A stretch of 64,000 nucleotides of DNA from Hyposmocoma kahamanoa (lineage: Eukaryota > Arthropoda > Insecta > Lepidoptera > Cosmopterigidae), in the NCBI RefSeq assembly GCF_003589595.1, contig NW_020653993.1, positions 8,256,488 to 8,320,487 on the forward strand, given 5' to 3'. Shown here in pieces: positions 1 to 12,114 of the stretch; within the stretch, counting starts at the first letter, position 1, and each line of letters starts with the position of its first letter. The notes under the pieces are model-generated. The model did no database searches, had not been told where the DNA came from, and saw only the letters and a list, made by a program, of their open reading frames with translations. Made by a program: the position numbers and the translations under genes.

Positions 1-82
1 ACTAGTTGAAGCTCCCCGGCGCCCCCATTGCTGTGCCGCCCGGGGCCATGGCCCCCTCTGCACCCCCACGCTACGCCACTGG
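1..82 (+). repeat. GC-rich repeat end
   Basis: A GC-rich block (GCCGCCCGGGGCCATGGCCC) ends CTACGCCACTGGA. 16125-16170 has a similar CCCGGGGCATCTTAATCACC, TAGCTACGCCACT end, suggesting a shared family cut by the window edge. Confidence 0.3.
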
Positions 83-180
83 ATCTTATTGTACCAAATA
101 TGCGATATATTCATATTTGTGGGAAATATTGTAGTTTTTATAACTGTAAACAGTGAGAAATGTTGCCCAATTGTTTAACG

Positions 181-203
181 TTATTATTATTATTATTATT
201 ATA

Positions 204-243
<40 letters not shown>

Positions 244-252
244 ATCATCATC
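181..252. repeat. Compound microsatellite (TTA)n(CGT)n(CAT)n
   Basis: About 7 TTA units, about 11 CGT/GTC units, then CCG and CAT units. Confidence 0.9.
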
Positions 253-319
253 TAAATTTTTGGTTTTCAACTGAAACTCCGTAGTTATTAAATTCACATT
301 TATCCCGAAATTTGTAAAC

Positions 320-470
320 TGCCACCTGTCGCGTCGTCAGTCGCCATCGGGCGCTTATCGACGACGGACCTGTATCAAATTTTCTCCGCTTGTTCTTATT
401 TTATTCATATTAATTGTTAGCGCGCAGGTTGCGGGAGGCGAGGGGCAACTCCCATACCTAACCTCCTAAA
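320..470 (+). repeat. Dispersed repeat shared with 43675-43795
   Basis: CGTCAGTCGCCATCGGGCGC and TATTCATATTAATT, GCGCGCAGGTTGCGGG are common to both. Confidence 0.5.
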
Positions 471-471
471 T

Positions 472-580
472 GCCTCGCCTTAAAGATCTTAGTAGCACTG
501 CAACTGTTACAGAAAGTCGTGTCGCTTACCAACAGGCGCCAGACTTGTTCGTCCCATCACTTAGTATCATAATAATTGCA
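472..580 (+). mobile_element. Family A retroposon, 3' part
   Basis: It holds CTTAAAGATCTTAGTAGCAC to GACTTGTTCGTCCCATCACT, truncated at the 5' side where another repeat (320-470) abuts. Confidence 0.6.
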
Positions 581-597
581 ACTTTTTTATTCAAAAC

Positions 598-873
598 AAA
601 CCGACATCAAAAGTACGTGATATTACATGTATTTGCCAAGTTTTATTGCAATCAGTTACCGGAAAGTGCGCGAAACCGGATTCATCCTTTAGTGTGCCAC
701 CCTTAGAGGTGGAATATTTTCTTTAAAAATGGGACCAATACTAAGGTAACCCCTTTCGAAAGAAAAAGAATCCTGAAAATCGGTTTACAAATGCTGTAGT
801 AATAGCGTAATATACACATAATAAACAAGTACAATCGAATTGAGAACTTCCTCCTTTTTCGTAGTCGGTTAAA
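598..873 (+). mobile_element. Family C inverted-repeat element
   Basis: It begins AACCGACATCAAAAGTACG and ends GTAGTCGGTTAAAA, imperfect terminal inverted repeats of about 14 bp. The body holds GCCACCCTTAGAGGTGGAAT and GAATTGAGAACTTCCTCCTT. A family widespread in Lepidoptera; no coding capacity. Confidence 0.55.
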
Positions 874-879
874 AACTCT

Positions 880-3139
880 CATTGCGCCAGAGTAGTGCAC
901 TATGGTAGTAAGACTACTCTAGGAAAACATTGTGATGAAGCCTGCCTTTTACAAAACATGTAGAATTCCAAACCCGTATCGAACCAATGGAAAGTATTGT
1001 ACTTAGTCTAAACCCTGCTAAGAGGAGACCCGTGTCCGGAAGTGGACCGTAAACCGGGTTGATGAAATTGTGTTTAATATCAAACAACAGGTTCCATTAC
1101 ACAAGCTGAGCTACACGAGTAAGTAATGTAATATTGTTACACAATAGCCTATCTATGCCGGGTGGTATTAATACGAGCGCTGACGTTGATTGAACAAGAG
1201 CAGACAAAATGTGTTTGAAAAGTTTTTTTAAGGAGTGAAGCAATATACGAAAACAACCGCTAAAAAATAGACTTCCAAAGTATGTAATAACAAGGCGCCA
1301 ATTACGTTGTTTTTACAATTTTATTGAATAACAAGCAAAAAGGTTTGTGTAATCCATTTCATATAGCATGGGTACGGTAACATTTGAAATTTGAAGTATC
1401 TGCAGATGTGATGTAAAATCGAATGAAATTGATTTAAATATATTTGCTAGATAGTTTGAAACGAAAAGAAACTACATAGTTTAAGAACAATAAATAATAA
1501 ACAAAATAAAAAGGATTCAATGATTATGCCCTTAGGATACCAAAAACTTAAAAAGATCAACAACAATGCCAGAAAATCAACAAAAAAGCACAAAATCACA
1601 GCAACGAAATGAAATTAACTCGAAACAAAAGAAATCGACCTGCAAACAAGGTATATGCACACGTATTGACGCGAGATACACTACAGCCCAATCGACTTAT
1701 CCATTCTACGGTGTAAATCTCTATGGATAAATATTTCGCAATACGCATCAAGTAGTTGGGGTAATTTATTTTTATCTTTATCATTTCAGTTTCTATTTAC
1801 TTTATATATTGTTACTTTTACTTGAAATCACAACTGAAACAAATATTATTTGTTTTTAGTCTTTTTTCTTCGAGAAAATTCAAGCAAATGGCTTTGGAAT
1901 CTTTTCTCTCTGAAGCCTAGGGATTCAACCCGTCAATCGAGACGCAACCGTTCTCATATCGCTTTACTAAATAAAAACTAATGCTAATTTCAAATTTGTG
2001 TATTATATGTACGCACTATGTACATTTTAATAATTACCTAATATTAGATAAATATTTGTAATATCAAAGTCTGACAAATCTTACCTTTCATTACAACCCT
2101 AGCGCGTTCGGTTCCGCACAACTGCACACGGCGGGCAACGTATTTTCAACTCTCTGAGCACCTGCTTAGGTTCCTTTTTCCTCGCAATGAGCTCCTGACG
2201 TCATTAGTCAAATTTAATAGGCTGTTATAACGTAGGTACTTTAAATTTTATATGAGAGTGATGTATCTGTTACGTAGTAACTATTATGTAATCTGTGACT
2301 TGGTATCCATAAAAAAACATCATAATCCTTGTCATAACAAACTTAAACTTTCTCACTCTGGCTTAAAACTATTGCCATGCGCCTCTTATTCAATGTTAAT
2401 AAAAATATATAATCACATCCCTAATTATAATAAAATTTGGATGGGCAAAACAAATAAAACATTTTCTCATTGAAATAAATTGATTAGAGTTGGTCTGAAT
2501 TTTTCGATAATAAAAGTGTTTAATACATGTTCATAGAAAAAGCACTTAGTCAATAATTATTTGTCTACTACGAATTACGTGGTAATTAATTAGATAGTAA
2601 TTAATAATAAAAATTATTATAAGACATAATTTTGAATTTGAATTTTAAATGTAGGAGCGCGTCTCAAGAGAGAGTGAGTTCTTGCGAATGGTTTCCGTAG
2701 CCGGAAACGTGAATGACTTTAGGGCTGCGCTCACATACCCATAATATATACAATATTTATAGCAATAAATATAGAAATAATAATACATTATCTATGTCAA
2801 TAGATTATGTTTAATTTCTAGTTTATTATTTAATATTTTTTAGTATAAAAGGAAGATCAACAGCTTAAAACTAAATTGAATAATAATAGTAACAACTGAG
2901 AGCCTGAACTGAGAGAACTGAGAGAGAATATAATAAGTAATGTGGGTGCATAATTTACCAACTTATTATGTATGAAAGATAAAAAAAGAACCACAGAAAT
3001 TGTAAGCATCAAGCACTCAGTGCTCTCATTGAATCGAAATCACACTCGTATTAAAAAGATACAGATCAAAAGTTTATGTAATCATAAATGTTAAAATTAT
3101 GTCGTGCACGCCACATAAACTCGTTTTGCCTGTAATTAG
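880..3139. other. No gene recognised
   Basis: AT-rich DNA with no conserved ORF. A small GTTTCCGTAGCCGGAAAC hairpin lies near 2690 and a GAACTGAGAGA repeat near 2900. Confidence 0.5.
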
Positions 3140-3430
3140 TTGTGTGCACAGGAACTGTTCAATTTAGTTTCGCCCTCACCGTTCCTCCTTCGATCGACTA
3201 GAAAGTCCGGAACACTACATCCTTATGTCGTTGATATTCCACCCATTCGCACTAAGCGCTTTACTTCCTCCTTTATGATCCGTACGGCAAAGGAATGTAA
3301 TGCTCTACCGGTATCTGTATTTCCCGAAAAGTACAATTTGGAGCTATTCAAGGCTAGAGTGAATGGGCATTTTTTCATCCCATCGTCGGTCACATCGTCG
3401 CTTAACATCAGGTGAGATTGTGACCAAGCG
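3140..3430 (+). pseudogene. C-terminal end of a non-LTR reverse transcriptase ORF
   Basis: The frame encodes RTKRFTSSFMIRTAKECNAL, PVSVFPEKYNLELFKARVN and ends SSLNIR with a stop, a typical tail (R..EWN.LP..VFP..YNL..FK..VN) of insect Jockey/CR1-type reverse transcriptases. The 91-residue frame is intact, but nothing upstream is recognisable, so it is a 5'-truncated copy. Confidence 0.65.
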
Positions 3431-4597
3431 TGTGTGTATTATATATTAAAAAAAATTCCCGGGCCGGGCCGGGGGTAGAACCAAAAGTAAATTGTTTCTA
3501 AGATACTTAGAGGTATGACGATGCGACCTCCTCCATCGTCATCCCGCCTTCTTATCACCTTTTCTATGGTTCCTGATCACTTTGAAAATATCAAATTTTG
3601 AATCGTTCTTTAATTCCTTTGCCTCGTCATTTTCGCTTTCGTTTCGTCGTCACTTTCTACTTAATCTCTGAAGCGAGCGCTCCTGCTCGTCTTCGGTCGT
3701 TTCCAATTTAAATCATGTAACCTATCTAATATCTTTAAAATCAAGTAACCTAACTAATATTTGTAAAAAATGCTGCCCGTTCGAAGTAAGTTCTTTATTG
3801 TCTCACACATGTTTCCTAGTATTTAAATAGGGAGTGTTTCTTAATTATTTTACCTGTTATTTAATATTAATTTGATTATTACAGCCTTCCTTCCCTTCTT
3901 CACTTTTGCTTTATACAATGAATTCACGTGGATCGAGTAACTCTCAGTGACAATTTTGATAGCAATTCCAGACAGTCAAAAGTGACGTATGCTATTTTTA
4001 TTAAAAACTTTAAGTCACCAATAACTCCTAAACTTTCATAAATAATAATAAGTTAATTTGATACAAGCTATTCAGAGCATTCGAATTAAACGTTCGGTTC
4101 GGATCCGTGTACCATATCGTTACCCAACAACGTTTACGGAGTTAGTCGGCGAATATAGATTATAAGAAAAATGAACATCCTTTTACATACATTTTTAAGA
4201 CTTCAAAGGCCTAAAATATAGGAATGCACTAATCTTGCGTTAAAATAAATTAATAAAAATCCAGACTTTATTTAAAATAATGAGATTTTTGCTTTGTAAA
4301 CAAAAGGACTTTCGGTAACTTTCATTCGATAACTGTGTTCTGAATAACGTTTATATGCCGATCAACGACGGGTGTGACGTCATTTCGGTTCGGTCTCGAA
4401 TACGACAGTTGGACGTTTGATTCGGGTGTTGTGAATAAAAATTAAAAGAAATCGATAGACAACTGAGTTATCGTACGGTTCTGAATCGTCCCCCTGGTAT
4501 CATAAGACATCAACTGTACTAGATTTGTTTTTTGTACTATGCGGTGAAAGCACTTTCGATCAATTGCTGATTTATTGTACCAAAGGTTCGATTTCAA
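3431..4597. other. No gene recognised
   Basis: A GC tract (CCCGGGCCGGGCCGGGGG, about 3459) follows the RT tail; otherwise AT-rich. Confidence 0.5.
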
Positions 4598-5044
4598 GTG
4601 GTAAAATTACAGACACATGGAACTTGTCAACTTATGTCTCAGGGTGACGGGCACAGTGGCAGTGCCCCTCAGATCTTTGCGATTTAAAGCTCTGAATGGC
4701 ACTGCAACTGTCATGGACAAGCGTGCTGCCTTCTATTAACTAAAACACAGCTATGTGACAAATTAATTTTTGATATATCATATAAAAAGCATAATCCAGT
4801 TTCAGAATATTGAAATTGTTTAACAATATTTTAGCTATGTTCCATTAAGGTAAGTTCCGATAAATCGGATACTTTTACTCACTTTGTTTTTAAATAGAAC
4901 ATTTTTAACCTCTGTCTTATGCTATTTAAAACGGATGTTTGACCACTTTAGCCGCGTTTGAGTTATTGGACTACAGCGCGTAGCTTACTGTCAGGCGTAG
5001 GTACGACTTTTTCGTCCCGTCACTTGATATTATATAAAATAAAG
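4598..5044 (+). mobile_element. Family A retroposon split by a 240-bp insertion
   Basis: 4598-4735 and 4978-5044 form one copy. Between them (about 4736-4977) is an AT-rich insert without match elsewhere in the window, ending TTATTGGACTACAG. Confidence 0.55.
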
Positions 5045-5699
5045 ATTTGCTGTGTTCACTTTATTTGTAAGTCAATGGTTCACTTTTATTGTATTGTTTA
5101 TTAATCCTTTTCCTGTTTTTTGTTTACTGCGGACCATTGTTACGGGCTTGCACTATTGTATTATGAGTCTGCTAGTGACAAACAAACGGTTTGTCGTAAC
5201 GGTCTAGTATCTTAGTATAGCATCATTCTGCGTATAATCGGATTCGCAGCCATTCTGTATAAGTCCCATTGAAGTGACATAATAATGGTGTAGTATTAGG
5301 CATCCCTTGACAATGGTTCTATTCTCTCAAATATGATTAGATAAAGTATAAAAGGAAGGGATTCTATTAATTACTTACACTACTTACATTATTTACATTG
5401 GTACTAACCATAATCAACCGTATTTAATATATTTGATACATATTAAATTTTGAATTATGTCGAGCCATTACCGCCGACTTCGTGTAAGCGACAAAAAACA
5501 AAGAAGTATGGTGACGTCCCGTGTACTTTGTGACCCAGTATTTTTGACGACGTGTTTAACTTTAAAGAGACCTATCAAAACTTGTGATTCATTATCAAAG
5601 CATCAAAAAAGCTAATTGAGTATAGCTTGTAGAAGCTGGGGGTAATAAACTTGATATAAGTTATGTTTATAACATTGTCCAGTTCGCTTCAGATGTTTG
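5045..5699. other. No gene recognised
   Basis: AT-rich, with a short three-fold CTTACATTATTTACATT run near 5375. Confidence 0.5.
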
Positions 5700-6790
5700 T
5701 TCATTGGGATTGAGTATCAGATTGGGACGAAATGCGCCATTTTTTTTGCTTCTTATCCCTGCCAGGCTTGCTTTCCTTCAGGAGACCCGTCGAGCTTGCT
5801 GATGCTGTAGTCGAGGTCTTGCGTTTGGGTGTGGGGTATTACATACCATACTCTGATGTACCCAATGGACCCCAAGCTCGTCCTTAGTTTAGCGCTGACT
5901 GTAGCCGTGCTGAAGCACAAAAACAGTCAGCGTACCAAGCTTGGGCAGATGCTCGACTGCACAAAGCTCCGAGTACTCGGAATCCGAAGAAAGCTTTAAT
6001 AAGGCCGCCAAGAAGTGCAAAAAAGTGTTACGCAGGGCAAAGTTCGACCATGTGCGCCGCGTAGGGACCAAACTTTTCCAGCAGGCAGCAAGTCTTTATG
6101 GTCCCTTGCCAAAGCGGTCGAATCAAACTTTATCCCCTTTACTTTACCACGTCTGCTGAGGCCGAATGGCACGCTGGCTCATACTGCGGAAAAAAAGCGA
6201 AACTTTTTGTTTCACTCTTTGCAAAAAACTCGCGTCTGGATGCCGCAGAGAACCTACCACCTTCGTTACCTCACACCGGCGCCATACTGGCTGCAGTATG
6301 GCGCCAGTTCGCATACGCCAAAAAAGGTACTCAGTACTCAGCGAAGTTTAGACGTGAATAAAGCCAGCGGGCCAGATGGGATTCCAGCAATAGTCCTGCG
6401 TAACTGTGCGCCAGAGTTTTCTCCTGTTCTCACACGCTTGTATCGCGTCTCACTTGAGACTGGTGTAGTTCCTAGGTCGTGGAAGCTTGCAAACGTGTAA
6501 CCCGTGCCCAAAAAATGAAGCAGAGCTGACCCTGTCAACTATCGACCTATCTCAGTGACTTCCATACTCAGCAAGACTTTAGAACGTGTACTTAATAACC
6601 GTCTCCTGTCGTACCTTAAAGACAACGACCTCCTCAGTAATCGCCAGTACGAGATTTCGAACTGCTGTTTGCAAACTACGATGCCTCCCATAGACGCACA
6701 GATACACAGAGAAAGGCTTCAGACTTATAAGTCCACTCTTTTTGCGTTGGATTTTAAAAATCATTCCTCATATATTTTTCCGGTATGAAA
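5700..6790 (+). pseudogene. Jockey-like non-LTR retrotransposon relic (EN linker and RT N-terminus)
   Basis: Read across frames, 5770-6060 gives DAVVEVLRLGVGYYIPYSDV and NGPQARPXFSADCSRAEAQK, the linker after the endonuclease domain. From 6345 the reverse transcriptase starts with NKASGPDGIPAIVLRNCAPE and RSWKLANV, then at 6535 NYRPISVTSILSKTLERVLN and LLSNRQY. At least three frame changes, plus stops (after LANV, and in the linker), make it non-functional. The same subfamily recurs on the opposite strand at 61360-62140, with matching residues through the NYRPISVTS block. The catalytic YADD block is missing here; sequence after 6660 is not recognisable. Confidence 0.8.
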
Positions 6791-7240
6791 CACTTCCCAG
6801 AATACTCAGACAAGCAGAAAGTTATTGACCATGGAAAATGATGAGAAGGAAAATACCTTCTCATAATGTGGAAAAAAACAAAGTTCCAAGTTCGTGGAAG
6901 TATTTTGGATTCCCTAAAATTAAGAAAACAATTCATACCGTGCCCTATAAAATTATTTTACGAGTCATCATAATATCAAAATTTACATTGTTCCTAAAGG
7001 GTACGCCATACTTTACATGTACAGAGTGTTTCATAAATAACAAATGAATTGATTCAATTTGAATCACAAATATGATTGGTTCATTCATTTACATTACTAT
7101 GGAGTTCCATAACAAGAATAGGCATAGATTACTATATATTTAACGGTGTTTTTGTATTTTGGTAAATCATTTATTTAATTACAAATTATTCATATAAATA
7201 TTATATTATATAATATAAATATTAAAAATTATTCCAAAGA

Positions 7241-7450
7241 TTCGCACGAATGTGGAAGCATACCACATTTATATGGCGAACGGCTATGGAGTGGAATTCC
7301 CTGCCTGCAAACTGTTCCCTGAACGTTATAACTTCGACCTTTTCAAGGCGAGAGTGAATAGGCATTATTGAGGTGTGCATGCTCCATCGTCGACCTCATC
7401 GCCACTTTCCATCGGGTGAGATGGATGTCAAATCCACACTTACATTTTAA
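7241..7450 (+). pseudogene. C-terminal RT tail, second copy
   Basis: Same tail as at 3140-3430 but more decayed: GVEFPACKLFPERYNFDLFK and ARVNRHY then a stop, followed by the shared 3' sequence ending in a conserved GGTGAGATGGA context. The DNA is close to the opposite-strand copy at 55320-55500. Confidence 0.6.
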
Positions 7451-7501
7451 TAAAAAAAGAAGTATCTGTACCACCGATGTACATTTCACTGCTGAGTACG
7501 A

Positions 7502-7784
7502 TTTTTTTTATGACACCAAGTGACGGGACGAACAAGTCGTGGGCTGGTGGTAAGTGACACGCCTGTCCATAACAATTACAGTGCCACTTAGAGCTTTAAA
7601 TCCCAAAGATCTGAGGGGCATTGCGACGGTGCCCGACACCCTGAGACTTAAGTTGACAAGTCCCATGTGCCTGTAATTTCATCGGCACCTTTATCCTTCG
7701 AAACCAGAAAGCTTGGCGGCAGAAATAGGTAAGGTGGCAGAACTTCCCTGGACGAACTCTTTCACAAGGAGCTCTACTGCTGCT
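7502..7784 (-). mobile_element. Family A retroposon
   Basis: Near full length, opposite orientation (TGACGGGACGAACAAGTCGT to AAGGAGCTCTACTGCTGC). Confidence 0.65.
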
Positions 7785-8095
7785 TACCTGGCACTATGCT
7801 AGAAGACGTCGGTTCGAATCCGGCCGGATCGAAGGAACTTTTTTCTGAGTGTTTGATATTTGTATTAATAATTATAACAAACTAGTGGAGTAATTTCACA
7901 CAAAAATTATTGAATATCAATTCAATAAAAATTTAAATACAATGAATGGAGACATCTCTAGCCGGGGATGGTAGCTGTAAAGGTAACTGGGTGACGAAAT
8001 ATCATAGATTTCTTATAAATGGCACTACGGTTAAAAAGTCGTTGAAAAACCAAATACAAAGATACGACGCAAGCACATAGAAAAATTCACTAGAA
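7785..8095 (+). mobile_element. tRNA-SINE family B, 3' half followed by 5' half
   Basis: 7785-7935 holds the 3' half (GGTTCGAATCCGGCCGGATC to ATTCAATAAAAATTTAAA). 7947-8095 then starts the 5' half (GACATCTCTAGCCGGGGATG through AGCACATAGAAAAATTCACT). The order fits the junction of a head-to-tail dimer that has lost its outer halves. The same junction type is visible at 46920-47030. Confidence 0.55.
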
Positions 8096-8439
8096 GTGGT
8101 TTGGGTCATTCTTTACCATTCTTTTCTTGCATGTCTGGCGCACCCCGGGCAATAATCTGCGAGTACCTTACAGCGATTGGCTATTGCTTTCACCACGATA
8201 TCAAGCATAATAGTGTATGCCATCGATACGACAAGAAGATCGACGCGGGTTGAGTAATACGACTTCGAAGGATTCTACCTTCTCCGATGTGCAGGTCTCA
8301 TTACGATGTTTTCTTTTACAATTAGAAAAAACTCAGTGCTACCTCTGAAAATTGTTCTCCTAACTAAGCTTTCAAGTAAGTACCGATACAAAGTCAGATA
8401 CGATAAATATGGAATATACCTATCGAAAGATATCAGATC

Positions 8440-8680
8440 CTACCGTAGTTTCGAGGGCATTATAATAGTACATTGTGTATTAAGAACAGCAAATAAGAAT
8501 TACTAACGAGGGTCTATTATAATCCCGAAACCAAAGGCTGAGGGGCTTTTATAACTCGAATTTTATATTTTTTACCGTCCGAGAAACATGCAATGTTTTA
8601 CATCACATTTGCGAGGAGATAAATACAATATAAATATGGTTCACAAAACAGAAATTATAGATTTGGCAAACGGCAGGTGT
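8440..8680 (+). repeat. Family G repeat
   Basis: It shares AGTACATTG.GTAT, AAATAAGAA, the CCCGAAACC block and CACATTTGCGAGGA with 51416-51690. Confidence 0.5.
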
Positions 8681-9616
8681 TGTTTTTTTTTTAAATTCTT
8701 CCGTAGTTAATAATAACTCTAACTAAAATGTAGTAAAAAGTAAACATTCATAGCCTTGATGGATTGTAAAAAAAATTGTTAAATTTTTGTACAGAAAATA
8801 ATTAAAATCAATTACAATAAATTCGTAACAATAAGCATTTAAGTAGTATGTGGCTGAATTGGTTACCTATGGTAAGAAAGAATGTCGTGCTACAAATTAA
8901 AAAAAAACTCCTTACCAACCATGACTGTCATGGATAGAAAAAAGGCCTGTAGGATTTTTTTAAGCCACCATTTACAGTGTATTGAAAAATATTGTGCCAT
9001 TCAAGTTAACGAATAAATCAAAATTAGAATCACTCACAGAGTCTTATAGCAGTCTCGACCCCATTACTAGCTGAAGGGACGTCAAGAATTAATTAGGAAA
9101 ATTGTCTGTTTGCCTGAAACACCCTTCCTTCCTTTGTCGTCGGGCGTGTCACGTCACAGTCGCCATTTTTGGGAATTGGGCCGGTTGTGTACTACAGTTG
9201 CGGATGGTATGTATAACATTCTACTATAGAACATAATACCGCTTATACGACTAGCTTATTAAGAATCTATACTACCTCAAATGGCTTTCATTGATTCCGC
9301 ATAATGGTGAAAGTGTTGAATCAAATTAAGGATATGCACTGATTGCTATACTGTGTGAAAACAAAAATAAAAATTTTAACGATAGAAAAAAAAACAAACT
9401 TACCTCGAATATGATTGATGAATGATTTTTATTTATATCAACTAAATAGAACACGTACACTATTTAGACATTTTTCAAATGTCTTTAAATTCGTTATATT
9501 TTTCCAAAATAAAAAAAAATCTGAAATGTAGCCAATGTCCGTGCTGCTCGACCTAAGCAAAATCAATCGTATTACGGGAAAAATTTTAATTCGATTTTAA
9601 TTAAAATTTTAATTAT
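8681..9616. other. No gene recognised
   Basis: AT-rich; GTCGTCGGGCGTGTCACG near 9135 is weakly like the 320-470 repeat. Confidence 0.45.
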
Positions 9617-9860
9617 AATTTGATGACCTCGGTGGCCTAACGGTTTACCCTGTGCACGCTGTATGCGTAGATCCCGGGTTCGGTTTCCGGTAAGACTATT
9701 TTGAGCAATTAACTTTATTAAGGTTCTGTTCTGAGTGTTGTGGGTAGTACCTCAGAGTGAATTCCGTTGCTCTGGTACTCATAATACATGAAATTCCCTT
9801 AAAGTCTATACTCGGGAAATTTACTAAATGCGTTATTTATTTATTTATGGGTTCAATGTA
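9617..9860 (+). mobile_element. tRNA-derived SINE, family K
   Basis: Head GATGACCTCGGTGGCCTAAC, then GGGTTCGGTTTCC as B box. The body has GGGTAGTACCTCAGAGTGAA and CTCTGGTACTCATAA, shared with the minus-strand copy at 33850-34022. Confidence 0.6.
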
Positions 9861-9935
9861 CCGGTAGTAACTTTTAATGTAACTATATTTATGATAATCT
9901 CAGTACAGAGTACTGAGATAAAGAGAGAGTAAAAA

Positions 9936-10349
9936 ACCGACCTCAAAAGTACGTGGAATTACGTCTATTTGCTAAGTTTTATTGAAATATCCCCTAGTTC
10001 GCCACTATACAGGATTTGACACTGGCGATAATAAAAATCGGTTCTCACTACTCAAAGCATATTGAGAGAAAAACGCCTTGAATTGGAGAAATAGCAAAAT
10101 CAACCATTAAAGTAATTGCTCCTAAATTAAAGTTAGGCGCTATTTATAAAAATTAACCTTCATGCGTGAACAGCCACTCTTAAAGGTGGATAATGTTCTT
10201 CAAAATGAAATGGGACCTCTATGGAAGTACCCCCTTTCCAACAATGAAAATCGGTTCACAAATACTGGAGTTAACGCGTAACATACATACAAAAAAAAAG
10301 AACATACAGTCGAATTGAGAACCTCCTTCTTTTTTTAAGTCGGTTAAAA
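9936..10349 (+). mobile_element. Family C element, longest copy
   Basis: It includes the central part missing in 598-873 (CTTGAATTGGAGAAATAGCA, CATGCGTGAACAGCCACTC). The left flank AGTACAGAGTACT is a short palindrome also found next to other copies. Confidence 0.6.
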
Positions 10350-10973
10350 GTATTGTTAATTGAACAACCAGTTTACTTTTACTCCTCTTATAATTACAAC
10401 ACGATACTGGCTGTTCTTGAAAGTCGTCTTTATAAAGTTACACATTAATTTCAGGGACAATGTATAAGTTCCTATAATAAAATTCTGGTTGATATGGATA
10501 ATTAACCATTTTCGAGGTTCAATTTAGAATGAAACTAAAAGTTTATACTATAGGTTATTATTATCTCGGATCCATAACTAAAGAGGACTGCTAATCTTCA
10601 TATTACAGATGGTTACGCTGAAAAAGGTCAAAATCCTGTCATATATCAGGGTGGCGCAGAATGATAGCCTGGAAGTAATAATAATAATAATAACTTTTAT
10701 TTATCAAATAAATTAAGTATTACAAAATCGTGACGCTCTGACCTCCAAACTAGTATGATACTGTACCTTCGAAGTTAGATTCTTCCCGATAAGCACAATC
10801 ACAAGAGGTTTTCTATTGTTGTACAACTTAAAGTAAGAAATAAAGTTATGATAATAATAACCATAAACGTACCTAATGAAATAATTAAAAAAGACAGTAT
10901 AAAAAAAAGAAAATAAACAACAATGATTGGCTTTATGCGTGTGGTGAAGTGTTTTGCGATTGTGTTTGTGTAT

Positions 10974-10974
<1 letters not shown>
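10350..10974. other. No gene recognised
   Basis: AT-rich with a short (AAT)n run at 10674-10692. Confidence 0.5.
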
Positions 10975-11026
<52 letters not shown>

Positions 11027-11045
11027 TGCGTGCGTGTGTGCGTGC

Positions 11046-11079
<34 letters not shown>
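10975..11079. repeat. (GT)n microsatellite
   Basis: About 105 bp of GT repeats with TGCGCG interruptions in the middle. ORFs over it are artefacts. Confidence 0.95.
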
Positions 11080-11085
<6 letters not shown>

Positions 11086-11324
11086 CGAAAGTGAGTAGTA
11101 TGTTTGTCGTAGTGCAAATTGTAACGTATATGTTATGTATTTGGTATAGTAGCATTTACTGAATGACTCGTAGAATTGACTCAATATCCTTGTGATTAGT
11201 GTTTTGAAAGATAATCCTTGACTGCTAGTTTACAATTGTGTCTGTTTTAGGGTACATTTTTATGTGTTCGTTGAGGCGATTATGGACATAGAGACCGAGA
11301 AAACTTAAATGGGAGTAGTTAATA

Positions 11325-11450
11325 TATGAGATAAACGCGTATCAATAGATGGCATTGTGTGTTACATATTTAAAAAGTAACGCTTGCTAACATGGGTAGA
11401 TGGCGCTAATACTAAACAAAATAAAAAGTATACTTGATTTGTTTGTTATC
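11325..11450 (-). repeat. GATGGCGC-containing repeat, family E
   Basis: It shares, in reverse, CACACAATGACATCTATGGA-type and GTTAGCAAGCGT segments with 61140-61220. Confidence 0.5.
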
Positions 11451-11451
11451 A

Positions 11452-11670
11452 CTCACAGATGGCGCTACGGCAAAAAGTAGCTAAAAACCAAAGACAAATA
11501 TCTGCAACAAGCACATAGAACGATTCCGTAAGGTAAGAAGATTCGCTAGTTTCGTTCCGTGGCTTAGTAGGCGTAGCGTCTGACACGTTTTGCTGGAAGA
11601 CGTTGGGTCGAATCCAGCCGGATCGAAGGATTTTTTACTAAGTGTTCGATCTTTGTATTTGTATTACCAT
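11452..11670 (+). mobile_element. tRNA-derived SINE, family B
   Basis: Order: GATGGCGCTACGGCAAAAAG, CTGCAACAAGCACATAGAA, then tRNA-like CCGTGGCTTAGTAGGCGTAG and GGGTCGAATCCAGCCGGATC, with 3' part GTGTTCGATCTTTGTATT. The tRNA-like part is internal, not at the 5' end. It directly follows a GATGGCGC-containing repeat (11325-11450). Confidence 0.65.
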
Positions 11671-12114
11671 TCTTCCGTACGAGCTTCCACTTGTAAGACT
11701 CTCTAGTGACGTGATAGTGCCTAGTCTGCGGAATTTCCCAAGACCGAGCCTTATGTTACCCGCTTCCACCTATGAAACAGATTTCGCACCTCCCATAGCT
11801 GCGTAGCTGTAGACCCTCCCGCACTGCTGTCGTAGGCCGTTCTGCTTGTAACTAGTTGCTACGTCAATAAACATCTACTTCGTATCCTGCCTCTTCATTG
11901 CATGCTACGCCCCGCTTCATACTATTACAAAGTGAAAATTTGCCTGATAAATATATATTTATTATTCACGTGAGTGCTTGGCGGCAAAAATATATATGAT
12001 GGCAGTACTTCCCTGGACGAACTCTTTCACATGGAGCTCTATTCCTACTATACACAGAATTTGCAAACCAATAATTAATTGCGGATAGTACTACATTACT
12101 TAGGGCTCAGGGCT

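Noticed and set aside
3223..3408. Minus-strand 61-residue ORF
   Set aside because: Overlaps the plus-strand RT tail, whose motif is recognised; shadow frame.
9625..9695. Possible tRNA gene at a SINE head
   Set aside because: A and B boxes are present but the stems do not pair, and the body matches SINE family K.
10799..11184. Long ORFs rich in His-Thr or Cys-Val over the GT tract
   Set aside because: They are translations of the microsatellite in several frames on both strands.
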